Shown here piece by piece: positions 35,450 to 48,040 of a DNA stretch of 64,000 nucleotides (its first letter is position 1; every line of letters starts with the position of its first letter). Both the position numbers and the translations under genes were made by a program. The stretch is from Larix kaempferi (lineage: Eukaryota > Streptophyta > Pinopsida > Pinales > Pinaceae). The stretch lies in the NCBI GenBank assembly GCA_027924585.1, contig BSBM01000007.1, positions 5,100,001-5,164,000 on the forward strand, written 5' to 3'. Under the pieces are notes generated by a model. It saw only the letters and a program-made list of their open reading frames with translations. It had not been told where the DNA came from and did no database searches.

Positions 35450-35665
35450 GCCCTCTACATGCAGGTACTCTAGTTTCTGCAACAGACCCAACGCGACTGG
35501 AATAGAGCCGCTGAGCGCATTCCAACGGAGGTCAAGTCTTCACAGTTTTTGCAGCAGGCCCAACTCTGCTGGAATAGAGCCGCTGAGCGCATTCCCCCGG
35601 AGGTCAAGTCCTCGCAGTTTTTGCAACAGGCCCAACTCTGCTGGAATAGAGCCGCTGATGTATTG
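35450..35665 (-). repeat. Three near-identical 72-bp LRR units at the RLP-B N-terminal side
   Basis: Each unit reads LGLLQKL-x-x-LDLRGNALSGSIPAE and the DNA is nearly identical across the three. RLP-C has two diverged units here. The premature TGA lies at the start of the unit closest to the C-terminus. Confidence 0.88.
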
Positions 35666-36233
35666 ATTGTGGCTCAGGTCAAGTACTTGCAAGGCTTTCA
35701 GCTGGCCAAATTGAGGTAGAATACTTCCAGATAAATTATTACCAGAAAGATTGAAAGTAGAGAGCAAAGACAGATTACCAAGAGACTGGGAAAGGGTACC
35801 TGTCAACATTCCTTTGTAAGGGTACTCTTCAGGAAGGTCAATGGCCACCACTCTTGAGGTGTGTTTCCTGCAGCGAATACCGAACCACGAACAAATGTTG
35901 TGGGAGTTCTCGGCCGTCCAATTGGATAGCTTTCCAAGTGGATCCAATGTTATGGCCTTTCTGAAGGCCAACAGAGCATCCAGGTCCCTTTTCTGGTGGG
36001 CGTGGGTGTCCATTGATGAAAATATGAATTCGGAATGAGAGTGACGTGGAAGCCAAGTTAATCCAGCAGGCTTCTGGTCTTCTTGCCGAGAAGAATAAAA
36101 ATTGATAGATGTTGCTGCAGGAAGAGAGGCAGCAATGCAGAGAAGCAATAATGTCATAAAAAGGAGATCCATTTCTCCGTCTCTCACTAGACGTCGATGA
36201 AAGCCTGTGAGTTGTGTGTTCACGGTGGTTCTC

Positions 36234-36241
36234 TTTATAAA
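36234..36241 (-). promoter_or_regulatory. TATA box of RLP-B
   Basis: TTTATAAA lies 62 bases upstream of the ATG at 36172, in the order promoter, short leader, start. It is retained at 55896-55903 in RLP-C. Experimental start sites are not visible from sequence. Confidence 0.6.
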
Positions 36242-36305
36242 GAAATCGCATTTGGGAAATAAGCGCGTGGGGCAGAGGGATGAAAGGAAAGGGTGGGGAA
36301 ATAAT

Positions 36306-37660
36306 TGAAAAGCTTCTTTGAAAATAATTGAAAAGCATGTCGGTTGTCTGCCATGAGAGGAAGAAAACTTAGAAAGAGTCGTCGTCATCGTCAAAGAAGC
36401 TGACTATCTATATATATATGATCAGCTATTTAAACTAAAATAATTAATAATTCAACTAAATAACAGTTTACTTATTAACCGAAAAAATATTTACATTATT
36501 AACCAAAAAAAACTCCTTTCTGTGACTCCACCAAAGTCAAGTCAACATAACGACTCACTGTAAGGCACTCAATACATATCTTCTTAGTTACGATCATATA
36601 AGTGTGTATTATTCTTAATACCTACATAAGTTGTATCTTGGAATCTTGGAACTTTAAGTTCGTACTTATTAAATAAAAAAAATGTGCCTCGTAACAAAAT
36701 GTCAATTATTTACAAATTAAAAATATTGGCTTAAGATTTTTTTATTTTAATATTAAGTAATATAAAATTAGTGATAATATATTAAAATATTAACTCAATT
36801 ATAAATAATTTCACCCCATTGATAACTAGTATCTTTGTCAATCATGCATTTGGTATTTGTTTCTCAAGGGACTCCTCTCTCTCTAGACTAGTATTTATTA
36901 CTCCTTCCTTTTGACTTCTTGATATTTTGGATACCATTGTCAACTTTCATTTTTCAAAACATATGTATGCATGAACTAATAAGTGTAACAATTAAATGAA
37001 TCATAATGATTAATCCCCTCCCTAAGTTGTATGGTATCATTTCAATATGGGTCTTATGTGCAAGCATGGTATTCTATAACAATATTGGGGAGAGTGAAAC
37101 GTTGTGATGTCACATAGTGAGGAAGGATTGACTAGAGAACCCCATATCATATCCATTTCACATGAAATTGTTGTGTGCAATGTTTTACACTTTTCTTATT
37201 TCTTAGGATTAGTTGCAAGTTCACTTGTGAAATTTTAAGGTTATGTTTCCTCAATTGGGATCAAGGAATGAAACACATTTGGTAATGGGGTACCAATAGA
37301 TGGGGTATTTAGCGGGACTGCTGAAAATAAATTCAAAATGGGGTTAGTGCCTAGTCACAAATCTTCTATCAAGCTTTCTATCGTGATCAACCCTAGGGCC
37401 TTCCACAATCATGGAGAATGGCATTAAAATACATCGGGTTTTAAATATTGGAGATAGGTCAGTTCATTTGGCTACTGATAGATCATCCATGGTGGTCATT
37501 GATGTCAAGTTGCTACTAGTTATGCACTGCCTCTGTAAATGCATACCCATGTTTATTTTTATTTTAATTTCATTTACATGAATTAAAAAATCAACAAGAA
37601 ATGGGTAAGATCATGACTTACCCATCATTCTATGGTTAAAAATCCAAGTGGGTTTGGATA
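36306..37660. other. Single-copy intergenic sequence right of RLP-B
   Basis: Homology with the RLP-C upstream region fades here. AT-rich sequence; no gene, repeat array or element boundary was recognised. Confidence 0.5.
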
Positions 37661-37664
37661 GAAT

Positions 37665-37760
37665 CGACCTCGGTCTGACCAATTGATTAAATTTCCCCAC
37701 AACGCTCATGATAGATGTCATGGGTTCGATCCCCATGGCCTCGTTGGGATCGTTGAAAAA
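37665..37760 (+). repeat. tRNA-derived SINE-like fragment
   Basis: GGTCTGACCAATTGATTAA (37672-37690) resembles a Pol III A box. GGTTCGATCC (37723-37732) is a perfect B box at normal spacing. Other arms of a tRNA do not fold, so a SINE relic is more likely than a tRNA gene. No clear 3' tail or target duplication was found. Confidence 0.4.
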
Positions 37761-39440
37761 ACTCTCTACTTTTTTAAAATGACTTGTGAATATGCAATTG
37801 TTTTTTTCATTGAACATTTATTTAGATATTCTATCGGTAATCACTAAGAGGGAAAGACTTTAAAGGTTGTGATGCATCGTGAGGATGAATGAATGAATTG
37901 GATGATGCAACTTATCGTGTGTAAAGAAATATTTGGAGTTGAGAAATATCACAATGATGAAATCTTCCCAGAAAAATCGCGACCATAGGAGACATTAGAA
38001 GTCATAATGAATATAAGCAGGTATACTCCCCACCAACGACCAAGATTAAACCATTCATCTCACCAAAACAAATATCAACCGTCAGAATTGGGTTATGATT
38101 AAGGCGCCTTGCCTACCCTTGCTCTGATCTTGCTTTATTTGGAATTAGTTGTTAGCAAAAAGTAATTAACTCATGCTTTATCTCGGTCCTATTATTGGAA
38201 GTAAAGCTAAATTCAATTAAATCATAAAGCATGTACATAAAGCATAAATCTAGTTTAGGGTTTTAGCATGTAGAGATGTTTAAATACAGACCTCCAGGGT
38301 CCAATGTAATCATGAAGTTTCACATGAATAGAAGAGCAGCAACTCGTTCCCATAAAATTCATCGGTTATGATTCAGACGCCTGAACTATCGTTGCTTTTA
38401 GATTGTTTTATTTTGGAATAGTTGTGCCTCTTTTTAAAAATTAAACACTCACATTTACTCTCATGGCTGAGATTTCCCCACACACCTCAGATTTTAGCTA
38501 CAAACCCAGTCAAGTTTTATGCATATTTGAAAGGTACTTTGGTGACAACCTAGGGTTTGTAACTCCTACCTTTTAAGGGTTATCTCCATTGGTGAGCTAT
38601 AGTTGGAACAAATAAACAGAAAGATATCCTATCCGGTCGATGAACAAATCTTATTGAAAAATAGCCATTAACACCTTTGATATAGTTCTGTTATAGATCA
38701 GTCTTCCAAGTACATATAAAACGGTGTTGTAAATTTCTCCAACACAATAATACAAAACATTGACTAAATTGCAGTCACCGGGAGCAAATTTTAATTCCCA
38801 GTGAAAAGGCCATGTGCTGCGTGGAGAGGAGTTTATGCGCCATTTTTATGAAGCACGGTTTACAATGAGGGACACGGATAAGGCCGCTGCATGGTATGGG
38901 GCATTATTCACAGTTCTTTATTGTATGTTCCTTTTCACTACTATGCACTTGGAAGACTGCGGCAAGATATGATTTATTCTTGCGGAAAATGCATAGCACA
39001 TTGCCTCTTGTTTGGTAGTCGTTTGAGGCTATGTGGAGCCGTTGGTTCCATGGACCGGTCGTGGAATTATAAAATCTACCTTATAAAGTGATAACGGTTC
39101 ACAGATTCAATGTGTTTTTCTGACTGCTCTATCGTGCAGTGCTTTCCCAGCTCCCAAAATAATCCAGGTATAATCTTTTTTGTCTTTAATGAAATCAAGT
39201 TAGGTTCCTAGGCCAATTGCCCTATGTGCTTTGCAGCGTTTAAGACATATTTCAATAGAAAATAGTTTCCATAGATGCCAAAATAAGTTGTTGGGATTCA
39301 GCTTCCAATGAGTTACTATATGTAATTTACGAAAGTATTTCTAGATTTCCAGGTAAATTTATTATATTTATTATTGTTGTACCATTATATATTTATCATG
39401 TTATATTTGTACTAATTAGTCTTAAAATCAAATTTATTGT
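37761..39440. other. Intergenic sequence, nothing recognised
   Basis: Mixed-composition sequence with only short frames and no motifs. It does not recur elsewhere in the window. Confidence 0.4.
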
Positions 39441-39448
39441 GGGAGTTT

Positions 39449-40410
39449 CAATGGAAAACCTTGGATCCTCTAATATAATTGTACCTAGGCTTCAAGTCTC
39501 TTCGGACAGTGTTTGTGAAGAGTCCAATTTAAACTGGTTTTTAGAGGTTGCAGAGCTAGCGAATGGATACCCATAACTGTATGTTCACACTGAGAGGGGG
39601 GATAGTGTGAAAACCATAGGAATTGTTTTGAATTTGATAGTTCCTAATGATCACAAACTTATGAATCAATTTGAACGAATTGTAGATGCCAAAGAAAATG
39701 ATTCTACTGTTAAAGATTGCGTTGTAGAATAATGCACCTTTAAGGAAATATTATATCAACAACAACGTATGCAAGCCTCTATGGAAAGGAAAGATGTGTC
39801 ATCATACATGTATGGGTGGAAGTTGGGTAGCTATGCTGAGAATCCAGAAATATTAATAAATGATAATGCAATACATAATGGGATTCAAACTGTTTTGAAA
39901 TGTGTATACCTTAAAAGAAAACATCATATGTTGTGCACTACATGAATATTAGAGAGGAGATCAATCCAAATAGCGGTGTGAAAATTACATACTAGAGGTG
40001 CAGGTATGCACACAATTTGGAAAAGGATATGAAAATGTCCCTTTTCAAATCATTGTGACAGAATCTAGTTGAGGCCAAGATGGAAACGGTAGCAAAAATA
40101 TTTAAAAAAACAGGGGGTGAAAACAAATCAAGTGCCTCCGCTTTCTTATTTGATGGCAAAATTTTCAAAATTGGTATCCATAGTTGTCACGTGGCACTTG
40201 AAGAGTACCAGTATAGATAAATCAATGAGAATTGGGTGCCTGAATTGATGAAGTTGGTGGTAGCAAATACAAACACCTTGAATATAGATGGGTTATTGAT
40301 TCCTTTTACAAAAGGGGGTGTCGGGATATCATACAAATTTGCAGGATTTGGAAACAGAGGAGGATGTTTCAATGGAAGATGTACATTTTTTTATTCTTGA
40401 TGGGAAACAC
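39449..40410 (+). other. Broken plus-strand frames of unknown origin
   Basis: A plus-strand frame from ATG near 39452 reads in pieces separated by stops and shifts, for example NLIVPNDHKLMNQFERIVDA and IFKIGIHSCHVALEEYQYR. The composition looks protein-derived, but I cannot name a family. It may be a decayed gene or transposon fragment. Confidence 0.3.
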
Positions 40411-40429
40411 ACAATAGAATCTTGTAAGG

Positions 40430-41970
40430 AAATCCAGATACTCTCTACTCTATCCTGAGACGAGGGTGGTCTGCCCTAGTCTGACTAGATAATCCTGCTC
40501 TAAATCGTGCGACTGGATATCCAGATACTCCCTCCAGTGTCTCGTCATATCATACTTGAGATCCTTCAAAGAGAATCTCTAATATTCTAACAGGTTCTGA
40601 GGTGTCTCTCTAAATGTGTCTCATGTATAGTTCGCAAGATCTTGGTCCTAAGTGCAGAATCAAAGGTGAGGTATATGGTGTCTATGTAGTAGATGATGTC
40701 GTCCACTACCCTGTACTGGTCATCCTGGATGCGCCCATCCATCAACTCACATGCGAATCAATCCTTGGAATATTCCACCAAAAGCTGGGACTTCCGATCA
40801 GGGATAATCATAATGAGCCAATCCCATGTGTCTTAATCCAAATCCTCTGTGTCAAATATCTCCTCAGTCACCTGCAACTCTGAGTGCTCCTTGTGCAGAG
40901 TACCAAACTCCAAATGCTCCTCGTGGAGAGTCATCACCAGATGCTGTCTTCTCAAACCATGAGTGGCACTCCTACTCTCATGTGCCACAACTATCCCGTA
41001 TCTTGTGTGTGTTTCTGTATCCTCTCGCATGCTCACTCTGTTGGTGTCATCTGAACCAGGATCCCACACATCTATAATATAATCATCCTGAAAAGCACTG
41101 TGTGTATCTATGTCACTATCGAATGGTCTTTGGAGTATGTCTCCCATCAACACACTCACAACTCTATGTGGAGCCATCAATGGCCCCTCCACAAGAGGTG
41201 AATCATAACCTCCATCTGGCCTAGCATGTATAGAGTCAATCCTCTCCGAGTCATGCCTCTCTGCATGTATCTTTCATGTCATAAATTTTGGGACTCTTGC
41301 TGCGGATGATGAAGAGTGTACCAACTCCAACTCACCACATGGATTTCCCTCAATCAATCCCTCAATTGTGTTGGTGTCGCTAAACTCAAAATACAGCTCT
41401 AATGTTAACTCTCCATGCCCATCCTCATCAGGTACCTCCAACTAAATGTCAAACTTATCATCAACCGATATTGCATGATCATCTTTCTCCACTTTCTCTT
41501 CAATATTGTAACCATATGGAAGTGTTATGTGTTCCTCAACTGTAGATGCATGGATATATTCATCTTTAGGGTTTCCATATGTGTGACTAGGTGTCCAATT
41601 ATCCTGACATGTGAGACATGGATCGTCTCTTCTAGGTTCATTGGTGGGATGAATAATGACTTTTGACTCACTATTCACAGAACCAAACTCATCATAGAGA
41701 CTTTTGGATGCTTCCTTTAGGAACACACTCAACCTTCCCTTCTTTCTTTTAGATAAGGAAGCTTCAAACTACTACAAGTTATGTTCTAACCTTTGTTGTG
41801 TTTTCGCAAGGGCCTTCATTACCTCTTCCCAACCAGGCTCCATTTTCTCTATCCTTACTGCCATGGATGTAACCATTGAGGCAATAGTTGTAATTGCTAG
41901 ATTTATTTACCTACTTAAAGATGCATGTTTCCCACAAATGGCGAGGAACATGTTGTAATACCACTGTCGT
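40430..41970 (-). pseudogene. Decayed Ty3/gypsy retrotransposon fragment (integrase zinc finger and gag-like parts)
   Basis: On the minus strand 40757-40591 reads ELMDGRIQDDQYRVVDDIIY, then YLTFDSALRTKILRTIHETH and LERH. This matches the linker and H-x6-H half of the gypsy integrase zinc-binding domain (typically ...VDDIIYYKDRIYLVP...ILRAAHDSPLAGH). The cysteines are lost. Further right, frames at 41192-40833 and 41732-41442 and a coiled segment near 41880 (RIEKMEPGWEEVMKALAKTQ) could be remains of gag. A degenerate TGGTATTACAAC near 41960 faintly recalls the tRNA-Met primer site TGGTATCAGAGC. Reverse transcriptase is absent, so a large internal deletion is implied. The fragment ends just before breakpoint 42074. 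Confidence 0.55.
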
Positions 41971-43627
41971 ATCCCAACTACCAATGATTGCCTTGAACAG
42001 TGTTCCAAGATACTAGTTTATGTAACTGATTTTATTTTTGATGTAATTGCTTTTCAAAGTTTGTTTAACCTAGGGTTATTTTCATGCCATAAATAATCAC
42101 AAATGTAACAATATCAATTATGGAAAATATAGTAGAATATAAAGATCTGAATATTCAAGTCTGGTGATAAATTGACTTCCTTTAATCACTCATAACCATA
42201 TAGCAGATATGGAATAATTCTAACCTTATATAATGCTGATAGAAAGATAAAAAAGTCTATAACAATTGTAGATGGTACTCGAAATGATGTAGAGAGTTGG
42301 TTGTAGGTGCTTGTCTGATATAGATTCCAAATACGGGGAATAGAAACTCTTAATAGGAACGTTGCTTCTAATGAAAATTCAATTAATTCAACCTTCAAGC
42401 AGCCTCCAGGCATGAAATCGTGACCTCTCTTTGAAGTATAACTTCAACAAGTACCAAGTTCCTCCTTAAAATAGACCTGGTCTTCTAATTTAATGCACTG
42501 CCACTGAGACACATGTTTACAGATCTGATATAAGTAACCACTTCGGAACACAGGTATTGAACGTCTGTCTTGCTGCAGGTATTTATTGACAAAGGTAACT
42601 CGCTACCATATAATAATGCATGCCACAGAAGTAGGATAGCTGGCTCCAAATTGATAACAAGCCCTCCACATAAAGAATATGCATCCAATAAGAAATACGC
42701 CCTCCCTAGATCGTATGCAGTATGGATCTCTGCCCATAGTTGTATTAATTTAAACCATCAATGAATAAAATGTTCAGCGGTGATAAATAATGACCCACGG
42801 TGTAGATCACGCTCCTCTCACAAGGAACACTGTCATAATTAATAAAGCTCTTCTTTCCTACACTGATACGTGGCGTCCCTAGAAGTCAATAATCATAGCT
42901 TGGATAGTTGAGTAAGTTGGATTCAAGAGGCGTATAAGGCAGAAAACGTGCTACTCCTACAATCAATTAGCCCATGCAAGTTAATACGCCCTATGTTGCC
43001 TTCAAATATCTTGCAACTACTCCAGAAAGGTGAGAGAGATGTCCATTATCAACAAGTAGGATATTATTGGCCTTCTGAAGAGAATAGGTGAACAATGCAG
43101 ACAATATGGCCACTCCCAACTACAATACGAATTGCTCTTCTAGTGGGAAAATCTCCCATGCAAGGTTACGTCCTTCTTCTGCTGCGAAATATCATAATAG
43201 GTCTCCAACAGGATGAAAATGTGATCAAAACATTGTAATATAATGGGTAATAGATCTCTATAGGTATTGGTTGACTATTTGACCTTCGAATTTAGCTGGA
43301 GGAACTCACCTTAGAGGATCATGCTTTACAACCTTGCGCCTTCTCTCATAACGAACCCCTGCGCCTTGATGAGATGATCTTCTTGTAATGATTGAATGAT
43401 CTTTGAAGTACTATGATATATTAGAGTGATCTATCCTTGAAGTGACTAGGGAAGATAGATTTGCACTGGTTGGTTAGGGAAGTGTGCCCTCAACCCTAAA
43501 CTAACACTAATCTCAATGATCAATAATAACAATGGATACCGAGTAACTCACTTTATCTTTCTTTTATAACCTTGACATTGCATTCCCTATACCTAAGTCA
43601 CTTTTCTCTTCTATTTCTCAGTTGATT

Positions 43628-43705
43628 TGCATGCATCTCACCTCTTGCATGCATGCATCTCACTTTTGCATGCATGCATCTCACTTTTTGCATGCATGCT
43701 CTTGA
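43628..43705. repeat. GCATGCATCTCAC minisatellite in X2
   Basis: Three regular ~26-28-bp copies of TTGCATGCATGCATCTCACTT plus an edge copy; counterpart of 20295-20395. CATGCATG is the core of the RY element bound by B3 factors in seed-gene promoters, but no gene is nearby. Confidence 0.82.
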
Positions 43706-43793
43706 GCTAGGGCTCGAATGCTCTGCATGTCCTTTGTTCCAATTTTACCCAAAACATTCCAGTTTGACCCAAAACGAAACATTACAAATGAAA

Positions 43794-44021
43794 ATTGCAA
43801 GTCTGAATCTCTAATAATTTTTTCTAATATATTGTATCTCAAAATTTTCTTGTTATGTTTTTATTTATTGCGGATGGCAAAGAACATGTGTCAATAAAGG
43901 GTGGGCATTGCAAGTTTGAATCTCTCAAAAGTTTTTCTAATATATTGTAGCGCATAATTTTCTTGTTATGCTTTCATTTATTGGGGATGGAAAAGGATAT
44001 GTATTGGTAAAGGGTGGGAAA
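43794..44021. repeat. ~117-bp tandem pair in X2
   Basis: Counterpart of 20466-20697, with the same unit boundaries. Confidence 0.85.
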
Positions 44022-44999
44022 AATGGCCCTGAGAAACATAAAACCTTTCATTACGAAAAAAAAATATACAATAAGATTTTCATGTTAGAAAGGAAACGCC
44101 TGGAAGTCTCTCCTGAAGGGCTTGCAGAACGATTTTGATCTGTTGTCGAATTAAGAAGAATATTTGATAAAATTCCAATGGCTCCAATAGACAATGGCTC
44201 AAGCATTACCTTGAACCACTCAAAAAATGAGTTATGCACTATCCACCACCACAATCAACCACGTCGCAACATTGTGGGAGAAATCGTTCTCCAACACTCC
44301 GTCGTTCCCGATTTGTCCTACCACACTCAATGGTTCTTTACCCATAATTTGAACATAATATTATTTTTTCGGTTGGTATTCTCCCGTCGATTCCTAATAT
44401 GTTGTCTCCCATCTTTAAAGTGGTGCTTTGAAAATGTTCGACAATACTTCCACTAGCAAGAAGGTATGGAATTCTATTACAACTAAAACATATACATGAT
44501 TTAGAGACATATTAAACGACTTTCAAGTTTGATAAACATGCTTGTTGTTCTCAGTTTGACATACAAAAAAACTCAAATTTAAACTGCTAATGTTTAAAAA
44601 GACAATGTATAGCTGGGAATTAAAATCTGGTGCGATTAAAGTACAAAAATAACTTAAATTTAAACTGTTATTGTTTAAAAAACAATGTATAGCTGGGAAT
44701 TAAAATATGAGCACAAGAAAAGGCTAGTTCTCCTCCTCTCCGTCCCAAGAATGAGAATGACTAGTGTGTGGGAAAGGGCACCAGATCCTTCTCTTCAAAA
44801 TAAAGGGCAGCAACTCCTTCTCTTACTCACTTGAATTAGGGAACTTGTTATTTTTTCCATACCGATATATTAGTTTTTGGAATATGACAAGTTAGATGAC
44901 TAGTCACGCGTGAGAAAGGGAATCAGATCGTTCTCTTAAGGAGTAAGGGTAGTGGTTCATTCTCTTGCTTGCTCTAATTAGGGAACTTGTTAATTCTAG

Positions 45000-45833
45000 C
45001 TTCTGCCACACTAAGGAATTAATGGACTAATGTTTCTAAGATATGGTGGTAATTTCAAGTTTTGCAATACCATGGATGGTTTTTGGAGTCAATGTATGGC
45101 CTAATATCAAAATACAAGGTTTAAGTACATATAAATGGTCTCTAGGGATCATGGTTCATGCATAGTACCCCAAAGAAACACTCAATGCCTACATAGGGAA
45201 TATTTAGTCAACAAGTGAGGTATGGTAATCAATTTTCGTATCAGTGCATCAAGGTCCCATGTAATGGTTCAATGTCACAATTTATGGTATTATAATGCAA
45301 ACATTTATCTGAAGGGATCATACAACATGTACAGGTTCCCTAGCCATCAAATAGGCATTTAAGAGGGAATCCGTGTCCCATTTTGGATGGTTCTTTTAAA
45401 GAAAACCATGGTTTTGAGTACCAAGGGCTATGTGTTGGATCTTGAACCATCGCATTATTCCCTAAGGCACACTAACCCCTCCCACCCCTCACATAGTATC
45501 CCTCTAAGCCTTGGGATCCCAAACATGATAATAGACCACCAAAACCCTTTACTAGTATGACCTCAAGCACACATTTCCCCATTATCACAATGAAATTCTA
45601 GCACATTTATCCACCCCCACACACTTATCCTTGACATATCATGGTTCGAGGCCTTGACATATCATGCTTATCGAACATGTTATGCCCCAATATACAATAG
45701 TTACATATGCACCTCACACACTACACCCCAACCCATAAGACCCTAGAAATGAAAGTAAACTGCTTAAACACCTTAGCCCTTGAATATTATGATCCTGAGC
45801 CCACATTATACCATGACCACAATGAATCCCTTA
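45000..45833. repeat. ~880-bp tandem repeat, copy 1 in X2
   Basis: Same landmarks as 21665-22548, shorter by about 50 bp because of two deletions (near 45250 and 45380). Confidence 0.82.
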
Positions 45834-46338
45834 CACATAGGACTAAATTTTAGTTTTCTCTATACTAGGGAATCTTTGGACTAAAGGTTTTAAAATATGC
45901 TAGTAATTTCAAGTTTTTCAACATAATTTATGGTTCTTGGAGCCGATGTATTTCCCAAGATCAATATAAAATGTCTAAATTCCATATAAATGGTCTCTGG
46001 GGTCTCATGGTTCATGCAGGGTACCTAAAAGAAACACAGAAATCATACATATGGAATCTTTAGTCTACAAGTGAGCTATGTTCATCATTTTGATGATTAA
46101 TGCATCAAAGATGCTCCTTGGGCCCATTATAATGGTTCAAGGTCACAATTTGTGGCAATATAATACAAAACGTTATATGAAGGGCTCATGCATCATGTAC
46201 AATTCCCTAGAAATCAAATAGGAATTTAATAGGGAATCCATGTCGCAAGATTTTAATGTCGTGGCTATTTCAAGGTTAGTATCACTTGGGATGGTTGTTG
46301 TAAATTAAGCCATGGTCATGGGGAATAAGATCCATATG

Positions 46339-47600
46339 TTGTCACATACCAGGTGACCTCATGGTGAATTTGGGGCATGGGGTAATGAATATGCTAGTTG
46401 AATTTGCATCTGATATGTAATTTTGTTCTTCTAATGATTTCAATTATACATTTACAGCAAAATAATCATCAAGGATAATTTTAGGGGTGACATTTATCCC
46501 ATGGGCTATTTTCCCATGTTTTTTTCCAGAAAATTATTCGCCAATTTGCATTTTTTGAAGCCCCATTTCTGCCAATTTTGATAGGGTAAACTTTTTTCAC
46601 TCTAAAAATTTCCAAATTATTATATAAACTATATAAAATCCTTAGAAATTGAAATAATTTTAGAAAAATATCGCCAAATATTTTATAATTGACATTTTAA
46701 GAATTGGTAAGATTCGCCAAGGTTTATACACTTTTAAATAAGTATGGGTCCTAAAAACTATCCCTAATAATCATGTGTATAATTACTCATAAAAAAAATA
46801 TTAAATCTCTACCAATTATTTCCATAAGAATGCATTTACATAGCCATTATTTTGATTCCTTAATTCATATGATGGTAGTGAGTAATACAATAAAAAATAA
46901 ATAGCATACATTTATTCATATAATAAACTTATGTAAAATATGGCCAACTGACCGCAAACCAAGAACATTCCTCCTAGTTGTAGGCTCTATCAAGCCATAT
47001 ATTTCTTTGATAGAGCCACCCCCGAGTTGGGGATACCCATCCACAAGAATGCACCTATTTTCTACTATAGCTACCCAATCCTGTATCCTAAGTCTAGCTT
47101 CCATTCCCATTCTGGTGATGGTGGTACATCCATTGGTGGTATAGGTCTAACATCAATGAAGGTTTAGACATGGAAGAATGATGGAAAAATGGTCTCCAAC
47201 TAAAATGGGTGTCTCTGAGCTGAATGAATGATCCATGATGGGATAGCTCTCTCTTTTTATATGCATGGGTGAGACTATCCAAGTGGCACCAAGGTTGATA
47301 AGAACTAACCACTTGGAATCCATGCAGTTGGACACTTTTTCTCCCTTTTTCTAATGAAAGTTGGACAAGTGGCATATTTGGGATTGGGACATATTTTTCC
47401 CCTCCAATATTGGGCTTAGGATGATCATTCTCCCCATTGTGGAAAGATACCCCCCTATCTCTTCTTTGTCCTTCTTGGTTCCAGTAGTCGTATGTTATAT
47501 TAAATATAAAATGTACATAATTACATCATTCATGTTGGGATTATATCCATATCATCCATATTTACATAATTACATTCAGGGGTAAAAAATGGGGTGTTAC
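46339..47600 (-). mobile_element. Solo LTR-like element in X2
   Basis: Same element as 23060-24318. Here ATATG is perfect on both sides (46334-46338 and 47601-47605). It predates the X duplication. Confidence 0.8.
46470..46766. mobile_element. 297-bp hAT-like MITE nested in the solo LTR (X2)
   Basis: Copy of 23190-23485. The ATAATCAT flanks are kept at 46462-46469 and 46767-46774. Confidence 0.83.
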
Positions 47601-48040
47601 ATATGTGGTCTCCCAAATCATCACATTATTCCCCAATTCACACTAACACCTCCCACCCCTTATTCCCCATATGTGGTCTCCCAAACCCTCACATTATTCC
47701 CCAATTCACACTAATAGCTCCCACCCCTTACATAGTATCCCTCTAACCCGTAGGATTCCAAACATGACAATAGACCCCCAAAAAACTCTATCAATATGAC
47801 CTCGAGCACACATTTCTCCATTATCAAAATTACCTTCCAACACACTTATCCGCTATCGCACACTTAGTCTTGACACATTATGGTTCAAGAGCATGCTATG
47901 CACCATTATACAATAACTACTCCCACTCCTCACACACTACACCACTAACCCATAAGACCCTAAAAATGGAAGTACACTACTAAAAAAACTTAACCCTTGC
48001 TCATTGTGATCTTGATCACACCTTGTCCCATGGCCACAAT

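Larger units (their letters stand above)
33428..36172 (-). pseudogene. LRR receptor-like protein, near-intact, one premature TGA (RLP-B)
   Basis: From ATG at 36172 the frame covers 914 codons with a single TGA at 35540-35542 (codon 211). Order: signal peptide 1-21 (MDLLFMTLLLLCIAASLPA); LRR N-cap around 63-101 with DALLAFRKAITLDPLGKLSNW and C-x6-C; about 27 LRRs; an island of about 38 residues before the last four LRRs, ending GSAYNLSYLLPT; juxtamembrane DEKMSLRA; transmembrane helix about 872-889 (GMGMGIGFGGVIVVFMS); a 25-residue tail without kinase. Plant RLPs of this form sit in the plasma membrane, recognise peptides or pathogen patterns, and signal through partner kinases. An upstream in-frame ATG at 36394 exists, but 36172 gives the signal peptide and lies below a TATA box. 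The TGA replaces CGA (Arg) in the preceding repeat, one transition. It could be a real null allele or a base-call error. Confidence 0.88.
42074..48040. repeat. Block X2, second copy of X1
   Basis: Collinear with 18680-24689, with scattered substitutions and small indels. One visible deletion is near 42370 and another shortens the 880-bp repeat near 45250. From 42074 to 43600 there is no recognised gene. Confidence 0.9.
45834..48040. repeat. ~880-bp tandem repeat, copy 2 in X2, interrupted
   Basis: Counterpart of 22549-24689, split by the element at 46339-47600. Just right of the element a ~75-bp segment (TATGTGGTCTCCCAAA...CACCCCTTA) is tandemly duplicated (47602-47740). The second copy preserves the uninterrupted target CCATATGTGGTC. 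Confidence 0.82.

Noticed and set aside
35448-35666. 72-residue plus-strand repetitive frame
   Set aside because: Antisense of the three N-terminal LRR units of RLP-B.
33428-36172. LRR receptor kinase
   Set aside because: After the transmembrane helix only 25 residues remain before the stop, and no kinase motif (GxGxxG, HRD, DFG) is found downstream on the minus strand.
37665-37760. Possible tRNA gene
   Set aside because: Only A- and B-box-like elements are present. The acceptor and anticodon arms do not pair, so a SINE-like relic is preferred.
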